From Thiohalomonas sp. (GTDB lineage: Bacteria; Pseudomonadota; Gammaproteobacteria; GRL18), in NCBI GenBank assembly GCA_023864145.1, contig JAIVER010000092.1:1-5828 (forward strand): a stretch of 5,828 bases of DNA, in the 5' to 3' direction. The notes beneath the pieces are model-generated. The model was not told where the DNA came from. It did not search any database and was given only the letters and a program-made list of their open reading frames with translations. The translations under genes were made by a program, and so were the position numbers. This document shows positions 1-5,558 of this stretch, piece after piece; position 1 is the stretch's first letter, and each line of letters starts with the position of its first letter.

Positions 1-286
1 AAAGTTTACTAGACGAGCCGCCACTTTTAGTGGTTAGCTTTTCTGAGCCTTTGTAGTCTTTAATGTGACGTAATATGCTGGTTTCATGAAGTCTTAAAGC
101 CTGAGCGATTATGGGAACCTTCCACCCTTCAGAGCAAAGTAGGATGGCTTTGATTCTATCTCGTTCTTTTCCATTTCCAGAATGCTTATGTTGCATTTCT
201 AGAGCTGATTTTTCATGGCCTGTGAGAGTAATTTGCGTCATTGGATAATTTTGATCTTCTTCTCTATGAAAATCAAGCATTTTCAT
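1..286 (-). CDS. IS630-family transposase, N-terminal part (runs off window)
   Basis: About 95 codons are visible, from ATG at 286 (MKMLDFHREE) or ATG at 280, to the window edge. The protein shows the N-terminal helix-turn-helix region typical of IS630 transposases: KERDRIKAILLCSEGW, then an IAQALRLHETSILRHI recognition-helix-like segment, then KLTTKSGGSSSKL, which matches the usual linker before the second helix-turn-helix. The DDE catalytic domain lies outside the window, so integrity cannot be judged. An ATG at 293 is out of frame here and soon reaches TGA, unlike in the right copy, where one base fewer joins it to the gene. I saw no clear Shine-Dalgarno site. Reading is in the same direction as the his operon, and the start is 35 bases after the HIT gene. 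Confidence 0.8.
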   Translation of the reverse strand, partial: MKMLDFHREEDQNYPMTQITLTGHEKSALEMQHKHSGNGKERDRIKAILLCSEGWKVPIIAQALRLHETSILRHIKDYKGSEKLTTKSGGSSSKL

Positions 287-288
287 AG
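264..288. repeat. Perfect 10-bp palindrome over the transposase start
   Basis: CTATGAAAAT (264-273) and ATTTTCATAG (279-288) are exact reverse complements around a 5-base loop. The palindrome contains both candidate transposase start codons (286 and 280). It lies about 15 bases inside the IS boundary, so it could be a transposase-binding site or an RNA hairpin that limits translation of read-through transcripts; both roles are inference. The right copy carries the same structure with one A missing. Confidence 0.7.
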
Positions 289-321
289 GTCATGGATATA
301 TATGTGTAAATTGTATAAAGT

Positions 322-657
322 TTAAAAGCCGGGTAGATTTTTTCCACCAAGCAAATGAATATGAAGGTGAAATATTATCTGACCGCTACCTTTTCCGGTA
401 TTAATAATAGTACGAAAGGCACCTGTTAATCCTTGATCGTTGGCAAGCCCGGGTAATATTAACATCATATAGCCCATAAGATCATTGTGTGATTGATCTA
501 ATTTTGCCAAACTTTCGATATGCAGCTTTGGGACCATCAGCAAATGCACATCGGCTTTTGGATAGATGTCTTTGAAAACTAGTATCTTATCATCTTCATA
601 GACGATATCTGCAGGTATCTCACCAGCAATTATTTTGCAAAAAAGGCAGTCACTCAT
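322..657 (-). CDS. HIT-family purine nucleotide hydrolase (HinT-like)
   Basis: This 111-residue cytoplasmic protein belongs to the histidine triad family, whose HinT branch hydrolyses adenosine phosphoramidates and acyl-adenylates. The family signature His-x-His-x-His is plain at H97, H99 and H101 (FHLHIHLLGG); H99 should be the nucleophile. The N-terminal CLFCKI (C4, C7) and the HLLMVPKLHI segment with H46 are also typical, and with the triad may bind zinc as in some relatives. Length is close to the usual 110-120 and the gene looks intact. It starts 34 bases after hisE and is the last gene of the his operon. In many beta- and gammaproteobacteria hisE is followed by a HIT gene and then tatABC; here an IS630 copy begins instead. 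The ribosome site is weak (AAAG close to the ATG). Confidence 0.88.
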   Translation of the reverse strand: MSDCLFCKIIAGEIPADIVYEDDKILVFKDIYPKADVHLLMVPKLHIESLAKLDQSHNDLMGYMMLILPGLANDQGLTGAFRTIINTGKGSGQIIFHLHIHLLGGKNLPGF

Positions 658-691
658 CTTTATTGACCATTGTGTTATTTAATTGTTTTAT

Positions 692-1012
692 TTACTTTTT
701 ACGGTTTGCTTTTTCTTCAATGCCTGACAGGCCAAAACGGCGTGACAGCTCATTGAGCACATCATCAGGGCCGAGGTCATGATGGGATAACATCACCAGA
801 CTATGAAACCATAAATCAGAAATTTCGTAAATAATTTCTTCTTTATTGCCGCCCTTGGAGGCAATGATGGTTTCCGTTGCTTCTTCACCCACTTTTTTTA
901 AGATAGCATCCAGACCCTTGTGATGCAGTTTTGCTACATAAGATGATTCCGGATCGGCACTTTTACGTTCTTCAAGTGTCTGGGCAAGTTGTTCTAATAT
1001 ATTATCGGACAT
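692..1012 (-). CDS. hisE: Phosphoribosyl-ATP pyrophosphohydrolase HisE
   Basis: HisE removes pyrophosphate from phosphoribosyl-ATP to give phosphoribosyl-AMP, the second step of histidine synthesis. The 106-residue protein is of normal length for a stand-alone HisE and has the all-alpha MazG-like metal-binding pattern: the [13 protein letters not shown] helix carries the acidic EExxE motif, and [13 protein letters not shown] carries the second acidic group. In enterobacteria this activity is fused to the C-terminus of HisI; here it is a separate gene. The ATG lies 3 bases after the hisI stop codon and has no strong Shine-Dalgarno sequence, so translation is probably coupled to hisI. The HIT gene follows after 34 bases. 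Confidence 0.93.
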   Translation of the reverse strand: MSDNILEQLAQTLEERKSADPESSYVAKLHHKGLDAILKKVGEEATETIIASKGGNKEEIIYEISDLWFHSLVMLSHHDLGPDDVLNELSRRFGLSGIEEKANRKK

Positions 1013-1015
1013 GGT

Positions 1016-1441
1016 TTATTTTTTATAGATCTCATCAGGATTTTTTATGACGGGTTCAACGGCCTGCCATTGTTTTTGGTCATCAGAGCCATCAGCCAGA
1101 TTAGTGCCGTCTGTTAATTCAAAATAAAAACAACTCTCACGGCCAGTGTGGCAGGCAATACCGCCGATTTGTTCAATACTCATAAGTACTACATCTTTGT
1201 CACAATCAACTCGCAGTGATTTTATTTTTTGCACATGACCGGATTCTTCGCCTTTAGGCCAGATTTTTGCTCGTGAACGTGACCAGTATACCGCACGACC
1301 AGAGTCAACGCTCATGGCTAAAGATTCACGATTCATCCAGGCAAACATAACGACTTTGCTGTTTTTTTCATCCTGGGCAATAGCAGGGATCAGCCCCTGA
1401 TCATCCCATTTTAATTCATCCAGCCAATTTTGCTTAGTCAC
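1016..1441 (-). CDS. hisI: Phosphoribosyl-AMP cyclohydrolase HisI
   Basis: HisI opens the adenine ring of phosphoribosyl-AMP to give ProFAR, the third pathway step. The protein is about 141 residues. Counted from a GTG start, it shows the metal-site segment RVDCDKDVV (D79, C80, D81, D83), then [13 protein letters not shown] with C97 and C104; the three cysteines should bind Zn and the aspartates Mg. The [18 protein letters not shown] segment is a family signature, with a proline where relatives often have histidine. No ATG begins the frame: the longest version starts with TTG at 1447, but GTG at 1441 has AGAG 8 bases upstream and is preferred. The start lies 29 bases after hisF, and hisE follows after 3 bases. 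HisI is monofunctional, without a fused HisE domain. Confidence 0.92.
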   Translation of the reverse strand: MTKQNWLDELKWDDQGLIPAIAQDEKNSKVVMFAWMNRESLAMSVDSGRAVYWSRSRAKIWPKGEESGHVQKIKSLRVDCDKDVVLMSIEQIGGIACHTGRESCFYFELTDGTNLADGSDDQKQWQAVEPVIKNPDEIYKK

Positions 1442-1449
1442 TATCAATA

Positions 1450-1453
1450 CTCT
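1450..1453 (-). promoter_or_regulatory. Ribosome binding site favouring the hisI GTG start
   Basis: AGAG on the minus strand lies 8 bases before the GTG at 1441, but only 2 bases before the alternative TTG at 1447. The spacing supports GTG as the start. The motif is short, so the evidence is modest. Confidence 0.45.
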
Positions 1454-1470
1454 GATTATAGATGCTGTCT

Positions 1471-2250
1471 TTACAGGCGCATTTCAATGCCTTTGCTTGC
1501 CATGTGGCGTTTTGCTTCAGCAATACTGTATTCAGCAAAATGAAAAATACTGGCGGCTAAAACGGCATCAGCATGACCTTCAATGACACCTTCGGCCAGA
1601 TGATCCAGATTGCCCACACCGCCTGAGGCAATTACGGGCACAGCGACACTGTCACTAATGGTACGGGTAAGAAGCAGATCAAAACCGTTTTTGACGCCAT
1701 CATTATCCATACTGGTGACCAATAACTCACCGGCACCATAGGAAACCATCTTTTTCGACCACTCAATGGGATCAATACCAGTGGCCTTGCGACCGCCATG
1801 GGTGAAAATTTCCCAACGAGGAGGCAGGTCATCCGTTTTTCCAGCGACTTGTTTGGCATCAATGGCCAGGACAATACATTGATTACCAAATTTTTCTGCT
1901 GCTTCTCGTACAAACTCAGGATTAGCAACCGCTGCTGAGTTAATGGCTACTTTGTCTGCTCCGGCATTGAGCATCATGCGTACATCGTTAATAGTGCGGA
2001 TACCACCGCCCACAGTCAGAGGAATAAATATTTCTCCAGCCACCTGTTCGACTACGTAAACAATGGTATCACGACCTTCATGTGTTGCTGTAATATCAAG
2101 GAAGGTCAGCTCGTCAGCGCCTTCACTATTATAACGTCGGGCAACTTCAACGGGATCGCCGGCATCACGAATATCAACGAATTGAACGCCTTTGACGACA
2201 CGCCCTTTATCCACATCAAGGCAGGGGATTATACGTTTTGCTAGTGCCAT
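1471..2250 (-). CDS. hisF: Imidazole glycerol phosphate synthase cyclase subunit HisF
   Basis: HisF pairs with HisH. It uses ammonia delivered from HisH to convert PRFAR into imidazole glycerol phosphate and AICAR, linking histidine and purine synthesis. The 259-residue protein is full length for this beta/alpha barrel. Catalytic aspartates are visible at D12 ([15 protein letters not shown]) and D131 (VLAIDAK). Phosphate-binding loops appear as VGGGIR (about 80-85) in the first half-barrel and ASGGVG (about 208-213) in the second. The ATG at 2250 has a good AGGAAA ribosome site about 7 bases upstream. hisA lies 37 bases upstream and hisI 29 bases downstream. Nothing looks truncated or altered. 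Confidence 0.96.
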   Translation of the reverse strand: MALAKRIIPCLDVDKGRVVKGVQFVDIRDAGDPVEVARRYNSEGADELTFLDITATHEGRDTIVYVVEQVAGEIFIPLTVGGGIRTINDVRMMLNAGADKVAINSAAVANPEFVREAAEKFGNQCIVLAIDAKQVAGKTDDLPPRWEIFTHGGRKATGIDPIEWSKKMVSYGAGELLVTSMDNDGVKNGFDLLLTRTISDSVAVPVIASGGVGNLDHLAEGVIEGHADAVLAASIFHFAEYSIAEAKRHMASKGIEMRL

Positions 2251-2287
2251 TGCTTTTCCTGAATGAGTGATCTGCTTTAAATTTATG

Positions 2288-3028
2288 CTATTTTGTTAAG
2301 AGACTGTCAGCTAATTGCTGACCTGCCGCAAAATCTAATGTACCATCATAGATGGCACGACCGGTAATGGCACCGGAAATACCATGATGGGCGACCTTAC
2401 AAATGCCTTCAACATCCTTGAGATCATGAATGCCGCCGGAGGCAATCACTGGAATACTGATGGCCTGAGCCAGAGCTGCGGTATTTTCTACATTAGCACC
2501 CTGCATCATGCCGTCACGGCTGATATCGGTATAAATAATGGCATCGACACCATCATTTTCAAAGCGTTTGGAGAGATCAAATAAATCAACATCGGATACT
2601 TCAGCCCAGCCCTTTATCGCGACTTTGCCATCAAGTGCATCCAGACCGACAATGATATTACCAGGGAATTCTTTACAAAGCTGTGTGACAAAATCAGGTT
2701 CTTCAAGCGCTTTGGTGCCGATAATGAGATAGGCAACACCGGCATTAAGATAGGCCTCGACTGTTTCTATAGTGCGAATACCGCCACCGATTTCAACGGG
2801 CAGATCAGGATAAGTTCTGGTAATTTCCTGAATAATTTCGCCATTAACCGGTTTGCCTTCGAAAGCAGCGTTTAAGTCTACAAGATGAAGTCTTCGAGCA
2901 CCCGCATCGTACCAGCGAGCTGCCATTTCAACCGGGTTATCAGAAAAAACTGTATCATCATCCATACGCCCCTGACGAAGGCGGACACATTGACCATCTT
3001 TTAAATCGATAGCAGGTATTAATATCAT
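2288..3028 (-). CDS. hisA: ProFAR isomerase HisA
   Basis: HisA carries out the Amadori rearrangement of ProFAR to PRFAR, the substrate of HisHF. The 246-residue protein is a full-length beta/alpha barrel homologous to HisF. The catalytic aspartates are D8 ([15 protein letters not shown]) and D130 ([13 protein letters not shown]). Phosphate-binding loops are EIGGGIR (about 79-85) and ASGGI (196-200), with ITGRAIYDG near the C-terminus. HisA is distinguished from HisF by the [12 protein letters not shown] start and the [11 protein letters not shown] loop. A GAG motif lies about 9 bases before the ATG at 3028. The 70-base gap from hisH is the longest in the operon and contains a small palindrome. 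Confidence 0.96.
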   Translation of the reverse strand: MILIPAIDLKDGQCVRLRQGRMDDDTVFSDNPVEMAARWYDAGARRLHLVDLNAAFEGKPVNGEIIQEITRTYPDLPVEIGGGIRTIETVEAYLNAGVAYLIIGTKALEEPDFVTQLCKEFPGNIIVGLDALDGKVAIKGWAEVSDVDLFDLSKRFENDGVDAIIYTDISRDGMMQGANVENTAALAQAISIPVIASGGIHDLKDVEGICKVAHHGISGAITGRAIYDGTLDFAAGQQLADSLLTK

Positions 3029-3082
3029 GGGGTATTTCTCACTAATATTTTTATTTATATCAATTGTAGTAAAGGTGATTAG

Positions 3083-3095
3083 CTACAGTCTGTAG
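3083..3095. repeat. Short palindrome in the hisH-hisA gap
   Basis: CTACAG (3083-3088) and CTGTAG (3090-3095) are exact reverse complements around one base. The structure starts 4 bases after the hisH stop codon. No T-run follows in the direction of transcription, so it is not a convincing intrinsic terminator. It could be an mRNA-processing or protein-binding site, or chance. Confidence 0.35.
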
Positions 3096-3098
3096 TTA

Positions 3099-3806
3099 TT
3101 AACAGTTTGTTGAGGCATTATAAGTACCATCCCAATCTATAAAATTGGCAAATAGCTGTAAACCGGCATCAGAGCTTTTTTCGGGATGAAACTGTGTGGC
3201 AAAAATATTTTCCTGAGCCAGAGCAACGCAAACCGGGTGACCGTATATGGTCGATCCCGCAATCGGTTCGGGTGATTGAGGCACAACAAAATAACTATGT
3301 ACAAAATAGAAGCGCTGATTTTGAGTAATATTTTGCCATAAAGGGTGTTTAATCTGTTGATTGACCTGATTCCAGCCCATATGAGGGATTTTTAAGTGAT
3401 GATCTGCGGCTGCACCACGGGCAAGCGGATCACTTAGCTGGTCGGAAAAACGTTCCACTTCACCGGGAATAATATCAAGGCAATTAACGCCTTCATTTTC
3501 AGCACTATGAGTCATTAAGGCCTGCATACCGATACAGATACCTAAAAAGGGCTTAGTGGCAGCGGCTTGCTTTATGCTATCAACGAGATCCAGACGTTCC
3601 ATTTCACCGATGCAGTCACGTATCGAGCCAACGCCGGGTAAGATAACCCGATCAGCATTTGCAATCTGCTGTTTGTCTGAAGTGAGCAGGATTTTGGCAT
3701 GAGCATTAGCATGCTCTAATGCTTTGGCAACAGAGTGTAAATTACCCATCCCGTAGTCAATAACGGCGACTGTACTAGAGAGCGTAGAATGTGTTGAAAG
3801 GGTCAT
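3099..3806 (-). CDS. hisH: Imidazole glycerol phosphate synthase glutaminase subunit HisH
   Basis: HisH is the class I glutamine amidotransferase that hydrolyses glutamine and channels ammonia into HisF. The 235-residue protein has the complete catalytic triad: C91 in the nucleophile elbow FLGICIGMQ, and H207 and E209 in TQFHPEKSS. The oxyanion region LPGVGS (56-61), KIPHMGWN (139-146) and YFVHSYF (167-173) are further family marks. It is somewhat longer than the usual 200-215 residues, partly because about 10 Ser/Thr-rich residues precede the conserved VAVIDYGMGNLHSV. ATG at 3806 is the only ATG before that block, although its ribosome site is poor. hisB lies 41 bases upstream and hisA 70 bases downstream. 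Confidence 0.94.
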   Translation of the reverse strand: MTLSTHSTLSSTVAVIDYGMGNLHSVAKALEHANAHAKILLTSDKQQIANADRVILPGVGSIRDCIGEMERLDLVDSIKQAAATKPFLGICIGMQALMTHSAENEGVNCLDIIPGEVERFSDQLSDPLARGAAADHHLKIPHMGWNQVNQQIKHPLWQNITQNQRFYFVHSYFVVPQSPEPIAGSTIYGHPVCVALAQENIFATQFHPEKSSDAGLQLFANFIDWDGTYNASTNC

Positions 3807-3847
3807 AGTTCGTGTGTTCGTTATCTTATTAATTCAAAGAGGTGATA

Positions 3848-4453
3848 TTATAAACTACCCTTAGTCGAAGGGATAGTGCCCTGCATACGCAGGTCGTCAC
3901 TAAGCGCCATACGCACGGCGCGACCGAATGCTTTAAAGACCGTTTCAGCAATATGATGACTATTGCGACCGCGCAGATTATCAATGTGCAAGCTAACCAG
4001 TGCATGATTGACAAAGCCTTGAAAAAACTCATGAAATAACTCGGTATCAAAATCACCTACAGTCTCACGTTGATAATCAACGTGATGCTCTAAACCAGGA
4101 CGGCCGGAAAAATCAATCACCACACGGGATAGTGCTTCATCAAGAGGGAGATAGGCATGACCATAGCGAGTAATGCCTTTTTTATCTCCTAACGCCTTTT
4201 TCATTGCCATGCCTAGCGTTATGCCAATATCTTCTGCCGTGTGATGGGCATCAATGGCTAAATCACCTTCAGCTTTGATGGTTATATCCATCATTCCGTG
4301 GCGAGCAATCTGGTCGAGCATGTGCTCTAAAAATGGGACGCCTGTATCAAAGCGACCCATACCCGAACCATCCAGATTAATATCTATTTCGATACGAGTT
4401 TCGTTAGTATCACGTTTAACAGAGGCTTGTCTGTCTAATCTGTTTTCCGGCAT
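3848..4453 (-). CDS. hisB: Imidazoleglycerol-phosphate dehydratase HisB
   Basis: HisB dehydrates imidazole glycerol phosphate to imidazoleacetol phosphate, the step after HisHF. The 201-residue protein is the monofunctional type; there is no N-terminal HAD histidinol-phosphatase domain of the enterobacterial kind. The Mn-binding histidine motifs are intact: [15 protein letters not shown] (H44, H52), [11 protein letters not shown] (H70, H71, E74), and the repeated half-site [19 protein letters not shown] (H166, H167, E170). The C-terminal STKG is typical. This is the first gene of the operon. ATG at 4453 is preceded by GGAG at a slightly long 11-base spacing. The gene is divergent from fnr, with about 209 bases between the chosen start codons. 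Confidence 0.96.
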   Translation of the reverse strand: MPENRLDRQASVKRDTNETRIEIDINLDGSGMGRFDTGVPFLEHMLDQIARHGMMDITIKAEGDLAIDAHHTAEDIGITLGMAMKKALGDKKGITRYGHAYLPLDEALSRVVIDFSGRPGLEHHVDYQRETVGDFDTELFHEFFQGFVNHALVSLHIDNLRGRNSHHIAETVFKAFGRAVRMALSDDLRMQGTIPSTKGSL

Positions 4454-4554
4454 TAGCGGTTAAGCTCCATTTATTCTAAAATTAACATTATTTTTTTGAA
4501 GTAGAAAACGGGTGAAATATGGGATTATATTCCTTCCCAGAGTCGTCATTGTTT

Positions 4555-4582
4555 ATTATAAGGGTCTAGTAAATATTAGCAA
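4555..4582 (-). promoter_or_regulatory. Candidate sigma-70 promoter of the his operon
   Basis: On the minus strand, TTGCTA (4582-4577, 4 of 6 to the -35 consensus) and TATAAT (4560-4555, perfect -10) are separated by 16 bases. Transcription would start near 4548, leaving a leader of about 95 bases before hisB. A second TATAAT on this strand at 4529-4524 has no matching -35 and is a weaker alternative. The leader has no run of histidine codons and no attenuator-like terminator. Confidence 0.5.
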
Positions 4583-4596
4583 TATCTAAAATTATG

Positions 4597-4624
4597 TTGT
4601 TATTGTGGCGGTATCTGGTATAAA
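4597..4624 (+). promoter_or_regulatory. Candidate sigma-70 promoter of fnr
   Basis: TTGTTA (4597-4602, 4 of 6) and TATAAA (4619-4624, 5 of 6) are separated by 16 bases. The predicted start near 4631 falls inside the FNR box and gives a leader of about 32 bases before the ATG at 4663. The promoter is back to back with the his promoter; the two -35 hexamers are about 14 bases apart. Confidence 0.55.
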
Positions 4625-4625
4625 A

Positions 4626-4639
4626 TTGACATTTATCAA
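4626..4639. promoter_or_regulatory. FNR-binding site (FNR box) over the fnr transcription start
   Basis: TTGAC-ATTT-ATCAA matches the FNR consensus TTGAT-N4-ATCAA at 9 of 10 defined positions. It is centred at about 4632.5, next to the predicted start at about 4631, a position from which FNR represses. The E. coli fnr gene has an FNR site at the same kind of position and is autorepressed. The encoded FNR keeps the residues that read this site. Autorepression here is inferred from motif and position. Confidence 0.75.
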
Positions 4640-4650
4640 TTATGGCTGAA

Positions 4651-4656
4651 ATAGGT
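4651..4656 (+). promoter_or_regulatory. Ribosome binding site deciding the fnr start
   Basis: ATAGGT holds an AGG core 7 bases before the ATG at 4663. The earlier ATG at 4642 has no such motif, begins 2 bases after the FNR box, and would lie only about 11 bases after the predicted transcription start. Confidence 0.6.
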
Positions 4657-4662
4657 ACGTTG

Positions 4663-5463
4663 ATGCTACAAAAGACAGTTCCTACTAATATGCGTAATAA
4701 AAAAGTGGTTGACTTACATGCTGCAAAAGTAGCCTGTAAAGAATGTAGCCTGCATCAGCTATGTCTGCCTCGTTCTATTAATGGTTCTGATTTAGAAAAA
4801 TTGGATAGTATTATCGAACGTAAAAAACCATTAAAACGTAATGAACATCTTTTTCAGGTTGGTAGTTCATTTAATTCGATCTATGTCGTTCGTTCAGGTT
4901 CTCTCAAAACGTATTCACCCACAGTTGATGGTCAGGAGCAGGTAACAGGTTTTCATCTTCCCGGAGAATTATTAGGCTTAGATGCAATTGGCAAAGGTCG
5001 GCACCCCTGTGCCGCTAAAGCGTTAGAAACGACCAGTGTGTGTGAAGTCCCTTTTGAGCATTTAGAAGGCTTATCACAGGAGTTGCCTACCCTACAGCAT
5101 CAATTGTTGCGTTTAATGAGCAAAGAAATCTTTGATGATCAGGAACTGATGCTGTTATTGGGTAAAAAAACAGCTGAAGCTCGTCTTTCTGCCTTCCTGT
5201 TAAGTATTTCCTTACGTTTCAAGCAGCGTGGTTTTTCTTCAGTTGAGTTCTACCTGAGTATGTCACGCAATGATATTGCCAATTATTTAGGGCTGGCAGT
5301 TGAAACGGTGAGTCGTATGTTTACCCGCTTTCAGGAAGATGGCTTAATTGAAGCGGAACGTAAACATATTATTATAAAAAATCGAGAAAATATGCGACAG
5401 ATTGCCGGTATGAATGAATGCTGCGATGAAACATCAGCAAGAGATTCTCAACAAAGTATTTAA
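4663..5463 (+). CDS. fnr: FNR-type oxygen-sensing transcription regulator (Crp/Fnr family)
   Basis: This is a cytoplasmic regulator that binds an oxygen-labile [4Fe-4S] cluster, dimerises without oxygen, and controls anaerobic genes. From the chosen start it has 266 residues, against 250 in E. coli FNR. The cluster ligands are all present: C25, C28 and C34 in CKECSLHQLC, and C127 in TSVCEVPFE, each offset by 5 from E. coli C20, C23, C29 and C122. A cyclic-nucleotide-like barrel (about 50-140) and a dimer helix (about 143-170, with D159 matching E. coli D154) lead to a C-terminal helix-turn-helix. There VETVSRMFTRF carries E214, S217 and R218, which read TTGAT half-sites. It differs from E. 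coli FNR in an extra cysteine (C116) and a C-terminal tail about 11 residues longer containing CC. Start choice rests on the AGG site and the FNR box upstream. Function is near certain; target genes cannot be seen here. Confidence 0.95.
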   Translation: MLQKTVPTNMRNKKVVDLHAAKVACKECSLHQLCLPRSINGSDLEKLDSIIERKKPLKRNEHLFQVGSSFNSIYVVRSGSLKTYSPTVDGQEQVTGFHLPGELLGLDAIGKGRHPCAAKALETTSVCEVPFEHLEGLSQELPTLQHQLLRLMSKEIFDDQELMLLLGKKTAEARLSAFLLSISLRFKQRGFSSVEFYLSMSRNDIANYLGLAVETVSRMFTRFQEDGLIEAERKHIIIKNRENMRQIAGMNECCDETSARDSQQSI

Positions 5464-5548
5464 CTCTTTTTTCCCCGGTATAAAATACTGCGCATTTCCT
5501 TAAGCGGCTGACCGTTTGCTGAAAAGGCATTTTAAGTCGTCTACCATG
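5464..5548. other. Gene-free gap between fnr and the right IS copy
   Basis: These 85 bases hold no coding region I can support. There is a TATAAAAT tract at 5479-5486 that resembles a -10 element but has no good -35. CTTAAG at 5499-5504 and small imperfect repeats do not form a GC-rich stem followed by a T-run, so no intrinsic terminator for fnr is evident. Confidence 0.5.
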
Positions 5549-5558
5549 ATATATACCC

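Larger units (their letters stand above)
1..303 (-). mobile_element. Partial IS630-family insertion sequence, left copy
   Basis: This is the 5' part of an IS630/Tc1-mariner-like element that reads leftward and runs off the window. Its inner boundary is inferred from where similarity to the right-hand copy stops: positions 23-303 match 5549-5828 in reverse complement, and similarity ends at a TATATA tract. IS630 elements insert at TA dinucleotides, so a boundary in this tract fits, but the exact terminal base and the terminal inverted repeat cannot be fixed without the other end. Only 18 bases separate the boundary from the stop codon of the upstream HIT gene. Confidence 0.8.

Noticed and set aside
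1632..1928. 98-codon minus-strand open frame inside hisF
   Set aside because: It lies in another frame of a clear, full-length hisF and resembles no family I know; it is a shadow.
2384..2732. Two plus-strand open frames opposite hisA (2384-2584 and 2538-2732)
   Set aside because: They are antisense to an intact hisA with all catalytic residues and have no ribosome site or recognisable domain.
3829..4056. Minus-strand frame with a hydrophobic stretch overlapping hisB
   Set aside because: It could look like a small membrane protein, but it is out of frame within the conserved hisB coding region, so coding constraint is explained by hisB.
4254..4463. Plus-strand frame opposite hisB
   Set aside because: Antisense shadow of the hisB motif region, with no independent support.
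4460..4549. 29-codon open frame upstream of hisB as a his leader peptide
   Set aside because: It has no histidine codons, and its ATG would coincide with the predicted transcription start, leaving no ribosome site.
4571..4590. AT-rich partial dyad TTAGCAATATCTAA as a second FNR or regulator site
   Set aside because: It lacks the TTGAT and ATCAA half-sites and overlaps the his -35 by chance of composition.
5479..5486. TATAAAAT after fnr as a promoter for a further gene
   Set aside because: No acceptable -35 lies at the right distance and no gene precedes the IS boundary.
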